Shown: positions 1 through 8,691, counted from the stretch's first letter. The stretch: 64,000 bases of DNA from Ilyobacter_A sp963675185 (GCA_963675185.2 CAXXOH010000002.1:372001-436000); one strand, 5' to 3'. The notes: generated by a model not told the origin, from the sequence alone. A program made the numbers and translations.

Positions 1-634
1 CAGTCCCTAACAGACAAGCCAACTGCTCTAAGTCCGGCAGTTTAAAATCACCTATCAGAAAAGGCAGGGTCCCAACTACAGAAACAAAAGAAAAATAAAA
101 TACTATTGTAGCCGGTTCCTCACGTCCTTTTAGATACCTAACAAAAGTATAGGCTGCTCCAGCAAATACTGCTGATAGCAAGGCTGAAAGAGCAGGCAGT
201 ATCCTAAAACTAAATTCAGGCTTGATAATTAGAACTGCTCCTAAAAAAGCTACTACGAGCACCGGTACCTGTATCTTAGACAACTTTTCCTTTAAAAATA
301 CAAAAGCAAATATCGTAACAAAAAATGGTGACAGCTTGTTCAGCATTGTAGAGTCCGCCAGGAACATACGGTTTATTGAATAAAAGTAGGTTACCACACC
401 CATGAATCCGCAAAGTGACCTCATCAATAGAACCTTTTGGTTTTTCTTTTCCCCAAAAAGATTTACCCCTGATTTTTTTATCATGTAAAGTGCCACAAAT
501 AAACTAACAAAATTTCTAAAAAAAACTTTTTCAAATACGGGTATATCCCCAGCTAGTTTCACTGTTGCGCCCATAAATGCAAAAGCAAGTCCGGATAAGG
601 CCATATACATAATTGCCCTTGCTTTGTTTTCCAT
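1..634 (-). CDS. EamA/DMT-superfamily permease (partial, C-terminus outside window)
   Basis: A minus-strand reading frame runs open from ATG at 634 to the window edge, giving the first 211 residues. It reads MENKARAIMYMALSGLAFAF and alternates hydrophobic helices with short charged loops; about seven membrane segments fit. Repeats such as AFAFMGATVKLAG and FLADSTMLNKLSPFF are typical of EamA (RhaT/YdcZ-like) drug/metabolite transporters, which have ten helices in two EamA repeats. The substrate cannot be read from sequence. It is the inner-membrane gene farthest left and no operon partner is visible. Confidence 0.75.
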   Translation of the reverse strand, partial: MENKARAIMYMALSGLAFAFMGATVKLAGDIPVFEKVFFRNFVSLFVALYMIKKSGVNLFGEKKNQKVLLMRSLCGFMGVVTYFYSINRMFLADSTMLNKLSPFFVTIFAFVFLKEKLSKIQVPVLVVAFLGAVLIIKPEFSFRILPALSALLSAVFAGAAYTFVRYLKGREEPATIVFYFSFVSVVGTLPFLIGDFKLPDLEQLACLLGT

Positions 635-718
635 GTTTCATCATTCCTTACTATAATTGGTTAGAATATATTGTACTATATATGGATTTTTTTTACAAGG
701 GAATCGTGGGCAATAAAA

Positions 719-744
719 AAGAGACACATAATGGTGCCTCTTTA
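719..744 (-). terminator. Terminator of the cold-shock gene
   Basis: AAGAG-A-CAC pairs with GTG-C-CTCTT around a six-base loop with one internal mismatch. On the minus strand the hairpin is followed by a T-run, and it lies just past the csp stop codon at 755. The A-run on its other side could let it also stop leftward-converging transcripts. Confidence 0.7.
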
Positions 745-754
745 AAAACTTTGA

Positions 755-955
755 CTAATCTAAAGTAGTTACGTTAGCTGCTTGAGGTCCTTTAGCTCCT
801 TCTATTACTTCGAAGCTTACAGCTTCCCCTTCATCCAAGTTTTTAAATCCGTCTTTTTTGATTGCTGAGAAGTGAACAAACACATCGCTTCCTTCTTCTG
901 AAGTGATGAATCCGAACCCTTTTTCAGTGTTAAACCATTTTACTGTTCCTGTCAT
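755..955 (-). CDS. cspA: Cold-shock protein (CspA family)
   Basis: Sixty-six residues, the standard length for a single cold-shock domain. Both RNA-binding motifs are present: KGFGFI (RNP1, about residues 12-17) and VFVHF (RNP2, about 25-29). The protein starts MTGTVKWFN, as in most CspA paralogues. It binds single-stranded nucleic acid and acts as an RNA chaperone in the cytoplasm. A GGAGGTA ribosome site lies just upstream. It is monocistronic with its own terminator. Which of several csp paralogues it is cannot be decided here. Confidence 0.95.
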   Translation of the reverse strand: MTGTVKWFNTEKGFGFITSEEGSDVFVHFSAIKKDGFKNLDEGEAVSFEVIEGAKGPQAANVTTLD

Positions 956-1201
956 TTCAAATATACCTCCGAATAAATTAATTATAGCAAACTAAATTAT
1001 CGTTAAGCATGGTTGCAGTCCCATGATCTATGGTAACTCCATCTCCGATAATCGTTCTCCCAAAATTAGTATAGCTCATTAAAATTGTTTTTACAAGTGT
1101 ATGGAAATTATTTTTTAGTGTTTATAAAATGATAAACGAATTGACTTAATCTGTTTTTTCTTGCATAATTATATTAAATAATTCAAAAGGTGTGTGCTGA
1201 T
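956..1201. promoter_or_regulatory. Divergent leader between csp and the ABC ATPase
   Basis: This gap holds the csp 5' leader on the minus strand. It contains facing copies of an ATGGT..ACCAT-like sequence (about 1012-1052) that could fold, and an open frame of 33 codons at 978-1079 (minus) whose translation resembles hexapeptide-repeat protein (IIGDGVTIDHGT) but which has no ribosome site. A long structured leader is usual for csp mRNAs. The plus-strand promoter of the ABC ATPase gene must also lie here. Confidence 0.4.
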
Positions 1202-1837
1202 ATGATTAAATTTGAAAACTTAAGTTTAAAATTTGGTGATAAAAAAATATTGGAAAATTTCAATCTGCACGTAGCTGAAGGAGAAAAGGTCCTTTTATCT
1301 GCCCCTTCAGGAAGTGGTAAATCTACAATCCTTAAGCTGCTTTTAGGTTTCGTCCCACCTGACGGCGGGAAGATATTTGTAAATGGCTTGGAGCTCAATA
1401 AAAAAAACATTTCCCAGGTAAGAAACAACATCTCCTATGTTAGCCAGGATGTGGAGCTCAAAAGGGAAAAAGTCAGTCCCCTTTTAGAGGAGATCTTCTC
1501 CTATAAGGGCAACCTGGAAAAAAGCTTAGACGAAAGTAAGCTTTCCAGTTTAATGGAAGTCTTCGAGCTGGACAAGGCGGTTCTTAAAAAAAACATCAAG
1601 GAGCTCTCAGGCGGCGAAAGACAGAGGCTAGGCATCATAATCTGTATAATGCTAGACAGGTCGATCTGGCTTTTAGACGAGATTACTTCTGCCCTGGAGA
1701 CAAGCCTGAAGAACAAGGTAATCGACTACATACTGAAATCGGAAAAGACGGTTCTTGTGGTTTCACATGATATGCAGTGGGAAAAATCTGGCAGGATGCG
1801 CGTCATAAGGGTCTTTCCCAAATTACGTGTAAATTAG
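1202..1837 (+). CDS. ABC transporter ATP-binding protein (FetA-like), 3' end altered by IS
   Basis: Cytoplasmic ATPase subunit of an ABC transporter. Visible motifs are Walker A SAPSGSGKST (about residue 37), Q-loop VSQD, signature LSGGERQR and Walker B IWLLDEIT followed by SALE, an order and spacing close to the FetA/YbbL group. I place the start at ATG 1202 behind AAAGGTG rather than GTG 1190, which lies inside that site. An IS256 element inserted at 1809, inside the second-last sense codon. Removing it and one target copy gives the native ending ..MRVIML and a stop at 3199-3201, so only two residues were lost and nine were gained (RVFPKLRVN). Function may survive. No permease partner is in the window, which is unusual for FetA. 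Confidence 0.8.
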   Translation: MIKFENLSLKFGDKKILENFNLHVAEGEKVLLSAPSGSGKSTILKLLLGFVPPDGGKIFVNGLELNKKNISQVRNNISYVSQDVELKREKVSPLLEEIFSYKGNLEKSLDESKLSSLMEVFELDKAVLKKNIKELSGGERQRLGIIICIMLDRSIWLLDEITSALETSLKNKVIDYILKSEKTVLVVSHDMQWEKSGRMRVIRVFPKLRVN

Positions 1838-3185
1838 ATTCCTAGCCATTAGTGGGAGCCCCATCTGGAGCTCCTTTTAAGTTAAATATTTATCCATCTT
1901 TTCTGGATAAATTACTACCAGCATTCTCAGTATCTTTTCCCATCCCCTAATTTTCTGAGTCCACTTTTTTAGCATGTTCTTAGATGCCAGATAAAGAACC
2001 TTCTGAAGAGAGTCATCTGTCGGAAATACTGACTTAGAGCGACTTACCTTCTTAAATTGACTATTGATACTCTCTATGGTATTCGTAGTATAGATTATCT
2101 TCCTGATTTCCTGCGGATACTCAAAAAAGTGACTTAATTCATTCCAGTTATCATACCAGGATTTAAGCGCTGGAGAGTATTCAGGGTACTCCTTATTTAG
2201 CCTTTCCAGTGAGCTGAAGCCAGCTTCAGCGTCATGCGCTTTGTAAACATCTTTGAGTTCCTTCGCGAAGGTTTTCCTCTCCTTGTAGTTAAGAAACCTT
2301 AAAGTATTTCTGATTTGGTGTACGATACACCTCTGTACCTTTGTGTCAGGATAGATAGTCTTAATTGCTTCTTTGAAGCCAGGCAGCCCATCAACAGAAG
2401 CAATGAAGATCTCTTCTACTCCTCTTGATCTAAGAGAATCTATTTCTTTTAACCAAAACTTAGAACTTTCATTTTCTCCTACTGTGATGCTCAGTATATC
2501 TTTCTTTCCTTCCAGATCAATTCCTACAATTATGTATGCTGCTTTATTGATTACTTTTCCATTGGTTTTGACATTGAAATAAGTTGCATCCAGAAAAATA
2601 AAAGGATAGCAGGCTTTTAAAGGTCTTGATTTCCATTGGTTTGCTTCATCCATTACTTTGTCTGTTATCCTGCTTATCTGAGTTGAGGAAAAGCTCATAC
2701 CGTAGATTTCTTCGAGATGATCATTAATATCTGTAGTGGACATACCACGTCCATACATGGATATTATCTTGTCTTCAATATCTGAGATGTCACGGGAATA
2801 TTTAGGTACAACCTGAGGTTCAAAGATTCCCTCGCGGTCACGCGGAATATCAAGCTCAACTTCTCCAAGGCTTGTTTTTACCTTCTTTTGATTATTCCCA
2901 TTTCTAGAGTTATTCGTATTAGAGTTTCTTTCATATTTAGAATATCCAAGGGTTTCATCCATTTCGGCTTCCAGCATAAGGGAAACCATGTCTTTAAACA
3001 TATCTTTCATAATGGACTGCGCCTCAGCAATATTTTGGATATTGTTTTCCTGAAAAATCTTTTTAACTAAAGGATTAATATTTTTAACTTTTCTACTCAT
3101 ACAAAAAACCTCCCTAATCAATAGATTATACTTCTAATGACTAGGAAGGGTGAAATTAAATTTACACTAAATTCGGGAAACTCCC
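1809..3185 (-). mobile_element. IS256-family insertion sequence, complete, with 8-bp target duplication
   Basis: The ends are inverted repeats of about 28 bp. The left begins GGGTCTTTCCCAAATTACGT and the right, read in reverse, GGGAGTTTCCCGAATTTAGT; both continue into GTAAATT. The element is flanked by the direct repeat CGTCATAA at 1801-1808 and 3186-3193, the 8-bp duplication typical of this family. It carries one intact Mutator-type transposase. The intact ends, duplication and gene indicate recent insertion. It sits at the junction of two convergent genes whose stop codons were one base apart before insertion. Confidence 0.95.
1877..3100 (-). CDS. IS256-family (Mutator-type) transposase
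   Basis: The start at ATG 3100 follows GGGAGG at proper spacing; the upstream in-frame start at 3121 precedes that site. The protein is 407 residues, usual for IS256 transposases. The DDE catalytic triad can be placed at FLDATYF, SVDGLPGF and TNTIESINSQF, with the family C/H-rich stretch CIVHQIRNTL between the last two. It catalyses cut-out and copy-in of its own element. The frame is intact. Confidence 0.95.
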   Translation of the reverse strand: MSRKVKNINPLVKKIFQENNIQNIAEAQSIMKDMFKDMVSLMLEAEMDETLGYSKYERNSNTNNSRNGNNQKKVKTSLGEVELDIPRDREGIFEPQVVPKYSRDISDIEDKIISMYGRGMSTTDINDHLEEIYGMSFSSTQISRITDKVMDEANQWKSRPLKACYPFIFLDATYFNVKTNGKVINKAAYIIVGIDLEGKKDILSITVGENESSKFWLKEIDSLRSRGVEEIFIASVDGLPGFKEAIKTIYPDTKVQRCIVHQIRNTLRFLNYKERKTFAKELKDVYKAHDAEAGFSSLERLNKEYPEYSPALKSWYDNWNELSHFFEYPQEIRKIIYTTNTIESINSQFKKVSRSKSVFPTDDSLQKVLYLASKNMLKKWTQKIRGWEKILRMLVVIYPEKMDKYLT

Positions 3186-3202
3186 CGTCATAATGCTATA
3201 GT

Positions 3203-3799
3203 CTATTTTTCAGCTACTATAAACCTTAACACATCAAAATACAGGTCTCTTTTCTCCACTATTTTAAACCCTGATTTTTTGATGTTTTTTTCTGTTTCCC
3301 TCACCATGGAAGTCCCCAACATAAGTTTTGAAAAAAGGCTCATAACGTATAAAAAGATATTTATGAAACCATTTTCCGACTTCATATGTTCTAAGAATAC
3401 TGCCTTGCCGCCTTTTTTTAGCACCCTGTATGCTTCGGCTAGACCCTTTTCAGGATTTGGAACCGTGCAGAACACAAAGGTTGAGTACAGCATATCGAAG
3501 CTCTCGTCTTCGAACCTAATGTCTTCTATATCCATCTTGACAAGCTTTACTTTATCCAGGCAAAGTCTACCCTTTTTCAACTCGCTTCTGGCCAACATAT
3601 TCTCGCTGAAATCCAAACCGGTAACGTCTAATTCTTTATCGTAATATTTCAGGTTTGCCCCGCTCCCTATGCCAAGCTCCAGTACTTTACCGCTTAAATA
3701 TCCTGCCCCTATTTCTCTGTATTTGGTAAATGGATCTAATTTCTCCTCAAAATAATCATATACCTCTGCCATTCTATCATACTTCTTATCTGTGCTCAT
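3203..3799 (-). CDS. Class I SAM-dependent methyltransferase (Methyltransf_11 type)
   Basis: The SAM-binding motif I is VLELGIGSGANLKYY (about residues 40-54), followed by the acidic LDFSEN strand and DMLYSTFVFCTVPNPEKGL, the post-II region of UbiE-like small-molecule methyltransferases. At 198 residues it is a stand-alone domain. Start ATG 3799 is chosen because GGAGG lies 3804-3810; the earlier ATG at 3814 overlaps that site. The substrate is not evident. Before the IS256 insertion its stop lay one base from the stop of the convergent ABC ATPase gene. It has a hydrophobic patch near residues 150-165 and may act on a lipid-like substrate (inference). Confidence 0.8.
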   Translation of the reverse strand: MSTDKKYDRMAEVYDYFEEKLDPFTKYREIGAGYLSGKVLELGIGSGANLKYYDKELDVTGLDFSENMLARSELKKGRLCLDKVKLVKMDIEDIRFEDESFDMLYSTFVFCTVPNPEKGLAEAYRVLKKGGKAVFLEHMKSENGFINIFLYVMSLFSKLMLGTSMVRETEKNIKKSGFKIVEKRDLYFDVLRFIVAEK

Positions 3800-3956
3800 T
3801 GTAATTACCTCCATTAAAATTTAACTTAACTTACAAATTAAATTTTAATTCACAATAGGTTTTTTCCTCTTTTTTTATACTTAATCTAACTCAATCTGCT
3901 GCTTAAAATCATAAATAATTATTGAGTTTATTTATAGAATCTTTTTTGATACCTAG

Positions 3957-5022
3957 ATTGTCAAATTAAATGCAACACTCTTGGATTTCACCCCAAAATA
4001 CTTCATGGGGTGTTTTCCAACCTAGACGTTTTCTCGGTCTATGATTAAGTGCTTCCATCACTTTTCTTACATCTTCTTTTGTTAACTTAAAAAAATTGCT
4101 TCCCTTTGGAAAATATCTTCGGAGTAATCCGTTGTAATTCTCATTACATCCTCTTTCCCAAGAATGATAAGGGTTTGCAAAATAACACTCAACATTCAAT
4201 TCTTTTTCGAGCTCTTTAAATCCTGCAAATTCTTTCCCATTATCAGATGTAAAAGTTTTAATGAACTTACCTGGTATCACTTTAAAAGCCTCTAAAGTCA
4301 CTTGATTAAATGTTGCAGCCTTTCTGTTATCCATTAGCTCTACAAGTCCATATCCTGACTTTCTATCAACATACGTCATCATAGCTCCCTGTTTTCCTGA
4401 ACTTACTACAGTATCACTCTCAAAATGTCCTATTTCACTTCTTTCATCTGCTTCTTTAGGCCTTTCTGATATGTTTTTCTTATCTGGAATAGTTCCTCTT
4501 GTTTCCTTAATGCCGTTAGATTTTTTCTTACCCTGTCTCGGAAGGAGTTCCTTTTCTGTACCCTTAAATTTCCCCTCTTTAATACCTCTGTAGATAGTCT
4601 TAAAACAAGGACAGTCAACACCTTTAATTTTAGCTCTACCAGCAATTTGTTCGGGAGTCCAACCATCTTCAAGTCTCATTTGAATATAGTCGACAATCTT
4701 TTCATCTTCAAGCTTCTCCTTGGCTCCACATCCACATGAAGACTTTCTAGAATTGTATGCCTCTTGAGCGTTCAACCCTCTGTATTCGCCATTAATGCTA
4801 TTCCGCTTGATTTCTCTTCCAATACTGGATCTGTTTCCGCCTAGTATTTTTGCGATATGAAGGGGTTTCATCCCTTTTGCTAAAGATAACGCTATTGTTT
4901 CTCTTTCATTTATGCTAAAATATGTATGACTCATAGAAAATCTCCTTTAAATATTTGTTCGCACTCACATTATACCAAGGAAATATCTATGGGTCATTTT
5001 TTGTTGCAATTAATTATACAAT
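3957..5022 (-). mobile_element. IS30-family insertion sequence (copy A)
   Basis: Terminal inverted repeats of about 21 bp: left ATTGTCAAATTAAATGCAAC (3957-3977) and, reversed, ATTGTATAATTAATTGCAAC (5002-5022). They enclose one intact IS30-type transposase gene that fills the element. I could not see a clear short target duplication, so the exact outer bases are uncertain by a few nucleotides. Confidence 0.85.
3966..4934 (-). CDS. IS30-family transposase (copy A)
   Basis: Three hundred and twenty-two residues. The N-terminal helix-turn-helix reads SINERETIALSLAKGMKPL..IGREIKRN, as in IS30. The rve-type catalytic core has the DDE residues in HFESDTVV, TFTSDNGKEF and NENYNGLLRRYFPKG. A CGCGAK cysteine patch lies between the HTH and core. 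The frame is intact; the ribosome site (GGAG) precedes ATG 4934. It is distinct in sequence from the other IS30 copy at 9.9 kb, so the two belong to different IS30 types. Confidence 0.95.
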   Translation of the reverse strand: MSHTYFSINERETIALSLAKGMKPLHIAKILGGNRSSIGREIKRNSINGEYRGLNAQEAYNSRKSSCGCGAKEKLEDEKIVDYIQMRLEDGWTPEQIAGRAKIKGVDCPCFKTIYRGIKEGKFKGTEKELLPRQGKKKSNGIKETRGTIPDKKNISERPKEADERSEIGHFESDTVVSSGKQGAMMTYVDRKSGYGLVELMDNRKAATFNQVTLEAFKVIPGKFIKTFTSDNGKEFAGFKELEKELNVECYFANPYHSWERGCNENYNGLLRRYFPKGSNFFKLTKEDVRKVMEALNHRPRKRLGWKTPHEVFWGEIQECCI

Positions 5023-5033
5023 TCAAGATAAAT

Positions 5034-5058
5034 TAAAAAAGCTCTCTATAGGAGAGCT
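5034..5058 (-). terminator. Terminator of the TSUP permease gene
   Basis: AGCTCTC pairs with GAGAGCT around a five-base loop. Read on the minus strand it is followed by TTTTTT. It lies about 115 bases past the stop of the TSUP gene at 5172, right outside the IS30 element, so the IS has landed immediately beyond it. Confidence 0.75.
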
Positions 5059-5171
5059 TAGAATAATTCTTATTTTTTTTATTCTGAATTAGCACGTGGT
5101 AAATTTAATCCCAGAGCAGCTTAATATGCCAATACAGATTCAAAGTGGGAGCTTGAGAAAAGTCTCATATC

Positions 5172-5924
5172 TTAACTCATTAAATATTTACCTGCCATTT
5201 TAAATGCTATCACAAGTGACATAACGATAAATATCGGCTTGATAAATTTCGAGCCGTTTTTCACAGCCATTACCGAACCTAATTTCGAACCTATCATCAT
5301 AAAGAAAGCAGATATGATACCATATTTCAAATTAATCTGCTTATTGTATACAAAAGCCAAAAGAGCTGCAAAACCTGTTATAAAATTTAAAACTTTGGTG
5401 TTTGCCGTGGCAACTGTAAAATCAAATTTAAAGATTTTAACTAGTCCAAACATAAAAAAAGTCCCTGTCCCTGGTCCAAAAAATCCATCATAAAATCCCA
5501 GGATTGACGTCAGTATTTTGCCTTTAAATTTATTTGCCTTGTCAAGTCCATTGTGCTCACACTTCATCCCTACATGCTTAAAATATACAGTGTACAGGGC
5601 TACCGCAAATATCATGAAAGGAATTAATATCTCTAGAAGCTTAGGTGAGATATCCTGCACGGCAACTACTCCTAAGATTGCACCTATAAATGCAAAAGGG
5701 ATTAAACATTTTAAAAGGTCTTTGTTCAGTTTGTTGCTTTTAAAAAATTCATAGCTGCTAGTGAGAGTTCCAAACGATGCAGCTACTTTGTTTGTACCGA
5801 GAGCCACATGCGGAGGTAAACCGGACATAATCAGTGCCGGGACACTTACAAGGCCGCCTCCACCTGCTATAGAATCTATAAAACCTGCTAAAAACATCCC
5901 GATAGAAAGTACTATTATTTCCAT
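5172..5924 (-). CDS. TSUP (TauE/SafE, DUF81) family membrane permease
   Basis: Two hundred and fifty residues, the usual length. The first helix carries GFIDSIAGGGGLVSVPAL, the hallmark of YfcA-like TSUP proteins, and the second half repeats the pattern at GFYDGFFGPGTGTFF. About eight membrane helices fit. Members export or import sulfite, sulfoacetate or other organosulfur anions; the substrate cannot be named here. ATG 5924 follows a GGAG site. It is monocistronic with its own terminator. Confidence 0.9.
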   Translation of the reverse strand: MEIIVLSIGMFLAGFIDSIAGGGGLVSVPALIMSGLPPHVALGTNKVAASFGTLTSSYEFFKSNKLNKDLLKCLIPFAFIGAILGVVAVQDISPKLLEILIPFMIFAVALYTVYFKHVGMKCEHNGLDKANKFKGKILTSILGFYDGFFGPGTGTFFMFGLVKIFKFDFTVATANTKVLNFITGFAALLAFVYNKQINLKYGIISAFFMMIGSKLGSVMAVKNGSKFIKPIFIVMSLVIAFKMAGKYLMS

Positions 5925-6120
5925 ATGTCAACTCCTACTACTAAAATTATAAATTAATTTTAGACTTTTTTTAATCAAAAGTCAACTTTTGTTTTAAAGT
6001 TTTTTAATTTTGAAAAGGTGACTTATACTGTATTTTTCAATATGTTTATAACCACTTTCTTTTATCTAGCCAAGGTGCTACTAAATCAATTAAAACGAAA
6101 AAACTTAACTTTTAGATATA

Positions 6121-6147
6121 AAAAGACGCCTAAACAGGCGCCTTTTC
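6121..6147 (-). terminator. Terminator of the ankyrin gene
   Basis: GGCGCCTGTTTAGGCGTCTTTTT read on the minus strand forms a strong seven-pair GC stem followed by a T-run. It lies just past the stop at 6167. Confidence 0.8.
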
Positions 6148-6166
6148 AATATATTTTATAATTGTA

Positions 6167-6604
6167 TTACTCTTCCCAATCCCTAAGATGAAACTTTTTA
6201 GGTTCCTTCATATATCCAATTTGACCGTCGTCGCTACCCATTTGCTCTAGTACAACCAACAGCCTTCGATTTTTCATAAATGATGCCATCTGAAGCGGCG
6301 TTCTTTGACGGTTGTTCTTTATATATAAGTCTGCACCGTAGTCAATTAACAATGTTACTATATCCTCACTGCCAGATTCTACAGCAAAGTGCAGGCTCGT
6401 ACTGCCGTCTTTCGCTTTTTCATTAGGGTCCATACCCTCTAAAAGAAGGAAGTCTACTATATCGTAATGATTACTCTTAACCGCTTCATGCAGCAGGTTA
6501 AATCCTTCCTCATTTTTAATTTCTGTGTCCAAATAGGTCAATTTTTCTTCTAAAGTCTTTAACTCTCCGTCTTTTACTAATTTAAAAAAATCCATTTCAC
6601 TCAC
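6167..6604 (-). CDS. Ankyrin-repeat protein
   Basis: One hundred and forty-five residues with three recognisable ankyrin units: GFNLLHEAVKSNHYDIVDFL (about 34-66), GSTSLHFAVESGSEDIVTLL (about 67-99) and a weaker RTPLQMASFMKNRRLLVVL unit (about 100-132). Each has the TPLHxA-like turn. No signal peptide or membrane segment is seen, so it is probably cytoplasmic and binds another protein. It stands alone with its own terminator and no partner is indicated. Small ankyrin proteins of this size are common in Fusobacteriota. Confidence 0.85.
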   Translation of the reverse strand: MSEMDFFKLVKDGELKTLEEKLTYLDTEIKNEEGFNLLHEAVKSNHYDIVDFLLLEGMDPNEKAKDGSTSLHFAVESGSEDIVTLLIDYGADLYIKNNRQRTPLQMASFMKNRRLLVVLEQMGSDDGQIGYMKEPKKFHLRDWEE

Positions 6605-6915
6605 CTTTAAAATTTTTTAAACCTAATAATATTTGCCTTGTTAAACCTAGTTTTTCTTCCACAAAAATTACCCGTACTCCCCTTAAACATCAACCCTCTC
6701 TTATTAATTTTTTTTATAAAACAACAGTCGTCTAAACCCTTAATAAGGTATTTTATTCAGTTTTGGTTAAAAAGTCAACAAATTTCATCTGCTCTTTTAT
6801 ATATTTTTTATCTCTAATTATATATCACTTATATGATTAGATTCATCTGTTCTAACCCCTTATTTTAAAGGCATAAAGCGTATTCATATCCAAATGCTTC
6901 TCCCTCTATATTCAC
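6605..6915. other. Intergenic stretch without recognised features
   Basis: About 310 bases, strongly AT-rich. It must hold the promoter of the ankyrin gene on the minus strand. I see no convincing ORF, strong hairpin or repeat. Confidence 0.4.
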
Positions 6916-7944
6916 TTAAAAATAGATACTGAGGTTAGCCTGCAGGTATAAGTTCCCAGCCTCCTGGGAATATATCCAAAATTCACTGCTGTCTTTCCCG
7001 TAGATGTATACCGTAGTCACCTCTAATACAAGATCCTGGGTATAGTAGTAAGTAACTGGTACTCCTATCTGAAAGCTCCCATCATCCAAATTTATCAGTG
7101 TATAAGGGTTAAATTCCATTTTTTCACTGTATTGGTATAAAAGTGACGGTATGAGATAATTTTTTCCCAAAGGCTCACCCTCAGCTATGAGAAGCTGGTT
7201 GTACTCCTCCTTGCTGCTCTCGCCCATGCCGTTTCTGTAATACTCCAGATTAAAATAAAATTTCTCCTTGAAAAATCTATCCACACCGATCACAAATTTT
7301 GGGTAAGCTCCTTCAAAGGAGTATATTGCCTCATTCCAGTAACCCCAGCCAGTATCTCCTATGTTGCCCTTTAAGTTTATCCCTACTAGGTTTTCATCGT
7401 CTTGTATTACGAGCTCCCCTCTATCACCTCTATTCATATAGAGCCCTTCCACTACAGTCTCGCTGAAATTTTTCCGGTACCTGATGCCGTAGTCGTCTTC
7501 CATGCTATCCTGCGGAAAGGCGTAGGCCAGTTCCACAAGATCATCAGTGCTGATATATGCTGTCCAGATTAGGCTGTCTCTACCCTCCTTTCTGAAAGTT
7601 GAGTCGTACACCGCTGCTATAGGTACCTTGTTGAATATATCGGTGGGATTGAAGTTGTATCCTACTCCCCATCCAAAACGATTTCTCCCTACCTTGAAGT
7701 CATAGTTTTCTCCAATAAATTTTACCGTTGCTATATCTATTTTACTCTCATCATCTACTGCCTTATACTCAAAATCGAGGGTATAGTCTTCCCAATTCTC
7801 TGAAAAAAGCACCCTCCCTTCCACTTCGGACTCTCTGTCTTCTTCAGTAGCTAACCCCCTAAGGTGTATCTCGCCGCCGATATCATAGGCAAAAAGTTGC
7901 AATGAAATCATAAGGCTTATAAAAATCATCAGTTTTTTAAGCAT
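6916..7944 (-). CDS. Outer-membrane beta-barrel protein paired with a LolA-like protein
   Basis: Three hundred and forty-two residues. An N-terminal signal peptide (MLKKLMIFISLMISLQLFA, cleavage near residue 19) is followed by alternating amphipathic strands rich in Tyr, Trp, Asp and Glu. The chain ends in a strand with a terminal aromatic (LYLQANLSIYF), as in outer-membrane barrels. It starts 15 bases after the upstream LolA-like gene, so the two are cotranscribed. I do not recognise a precise family; it resembles the barrel component of operons containing a LolA-like lipoprotein-sorting protein and an RND permease, but no RND gene is present. An anchored barrel of unknown cargo is the safest reading. 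Confidence 0.65.
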   Translation of the reverse strand: MLKKLMIFISLMISLQLFAYDIGGEIHLRGLATEEDRESEVEGRVLFSENWEDYTLDFEYKAVDDESKIDIATVKFIGENYDFKVGRNRFGWGVGYNFNPTDIFNKVPIAAVYDSTFRKEGRDSLIWTAYISTDDLVELAYAFPQDSMEDDYGIRYRKNFSETVVEGLYMNRGDRGELVIQDDENLVGINLKGNIGDTGWGYWNEAIYSFEGAYPKFVIGVDRFFKEKFYFNLEYYRNGMGESSKEEYNQLLIAEGEPLGKNYLIPSLLYQYSEKMEFNPYTLINLDDGSFQIGVPVTYYYTQDLVLEVTTVYIYGKDSSEFWIYSQEAGNLYLQANLSIYF

Positions 7945-7959
7945 ATGCAGACACCTCGA

Positions 7960-8691
7960 TTATTTTTTTAGCCCTCTCTCAGAAAAATCCTCATCATTGA
8001 AATTTACATTAAAATCCAGGCTATTCTCATCTATCTCCACAACAGTTTTTTTATCCCTAAGTACATCCAGCATCTCTATTTTAAATTCCATCCAGAATCC
8101 ACCGACATCCCTGACATCCTCCAGTACAAGTTTCTTGTATAGTATGGCGTTGCTGTCATAGTATTCCAGCCACTCCTCTATGTAATTTTTCTTCAACACC
8201 TTAGATACTATATAGCTATAGTTTCTTTCCTCTTTTGGCACAATTTTCAATATATAATAGTCTCCGTTTTCACTCAAAACTTCCGCACTGAAGTCCTTGA
8301 CGTACTCCATATCTAGGTCCTCATAAGAAAAACTGGTCCCCATCATACTACCTTTTTTAGCACTCTTGGTGAGTAGCCTTACCCTTTTACTTCTATTATT
8401 GTAGTACCATATGTTATCACCTTTTGCCAATATGGCAGTTCCCCTCAGCCTAGAAGGCTTCGTAAAGGTCATCAGCTGTTCCTTGTCCCCTGTATCTGAA
8501 TTTTCTCTGTACAAAAATTCATACTCCATCCTGGCAGTCTCTCTTCCCTTTGACTCCACTACCATAGATGCCAGCGCCCTGTGCATTGGGTACTTTCGGC
8601 TTTTGTCGAGCTCCTGCAGTATCTCATCTCCGGTCTGAGCATATATAACACTTGAAATTATAAATATTATAAAAATGGCTAGCTTTTTCAA
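7960..8691 (-). CDS. Outer-membrane lipoprotein-sorting protein, LolA-like (PF17131 type)
   Basis: The translated product starts with a signal peptide (KLAIFIIFIISSVIYAQ) and then shows QTGDEILQELDKSRK, TFTKPSRLRGTAIL and NIWYYNNRSKRVRLL, the typical landmarks of the LolA-like family found beside RND exporters. I place the start at TTG 8691 since GGAGGGG lies immediately before it; the longer frame from 8706 begins inside that site. The expected role is periplasmic carriage of a lipid or lipoprotein towards the outer membrane. It is the first gene of a two-gene unit with the beta-barrel protein. The usual RND partner is missing. Confidence 0.8.
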   Translation of the reverse strand: MKKLAIFIIFIISSVIYAQTGDEILQELDKSRKYPMHRALASMVVESKGRETARMEYEFLYRENSDTGDKEQLMTFTKPSRLRGTAILAKGDNIWYYNNRSKRVRLLTKSAKKGSMMGTSFSYEDLDMEYVKDFSAEVLSENGDYYILKIVPKEERNYSYIVSKVLKKNYIEEWLEYYDSNAILYKKLVLEDVRDVGGFWMEFKIEMLDVLRDKKTVVEIDENSLDFNVNFNDEDFSERGLKK

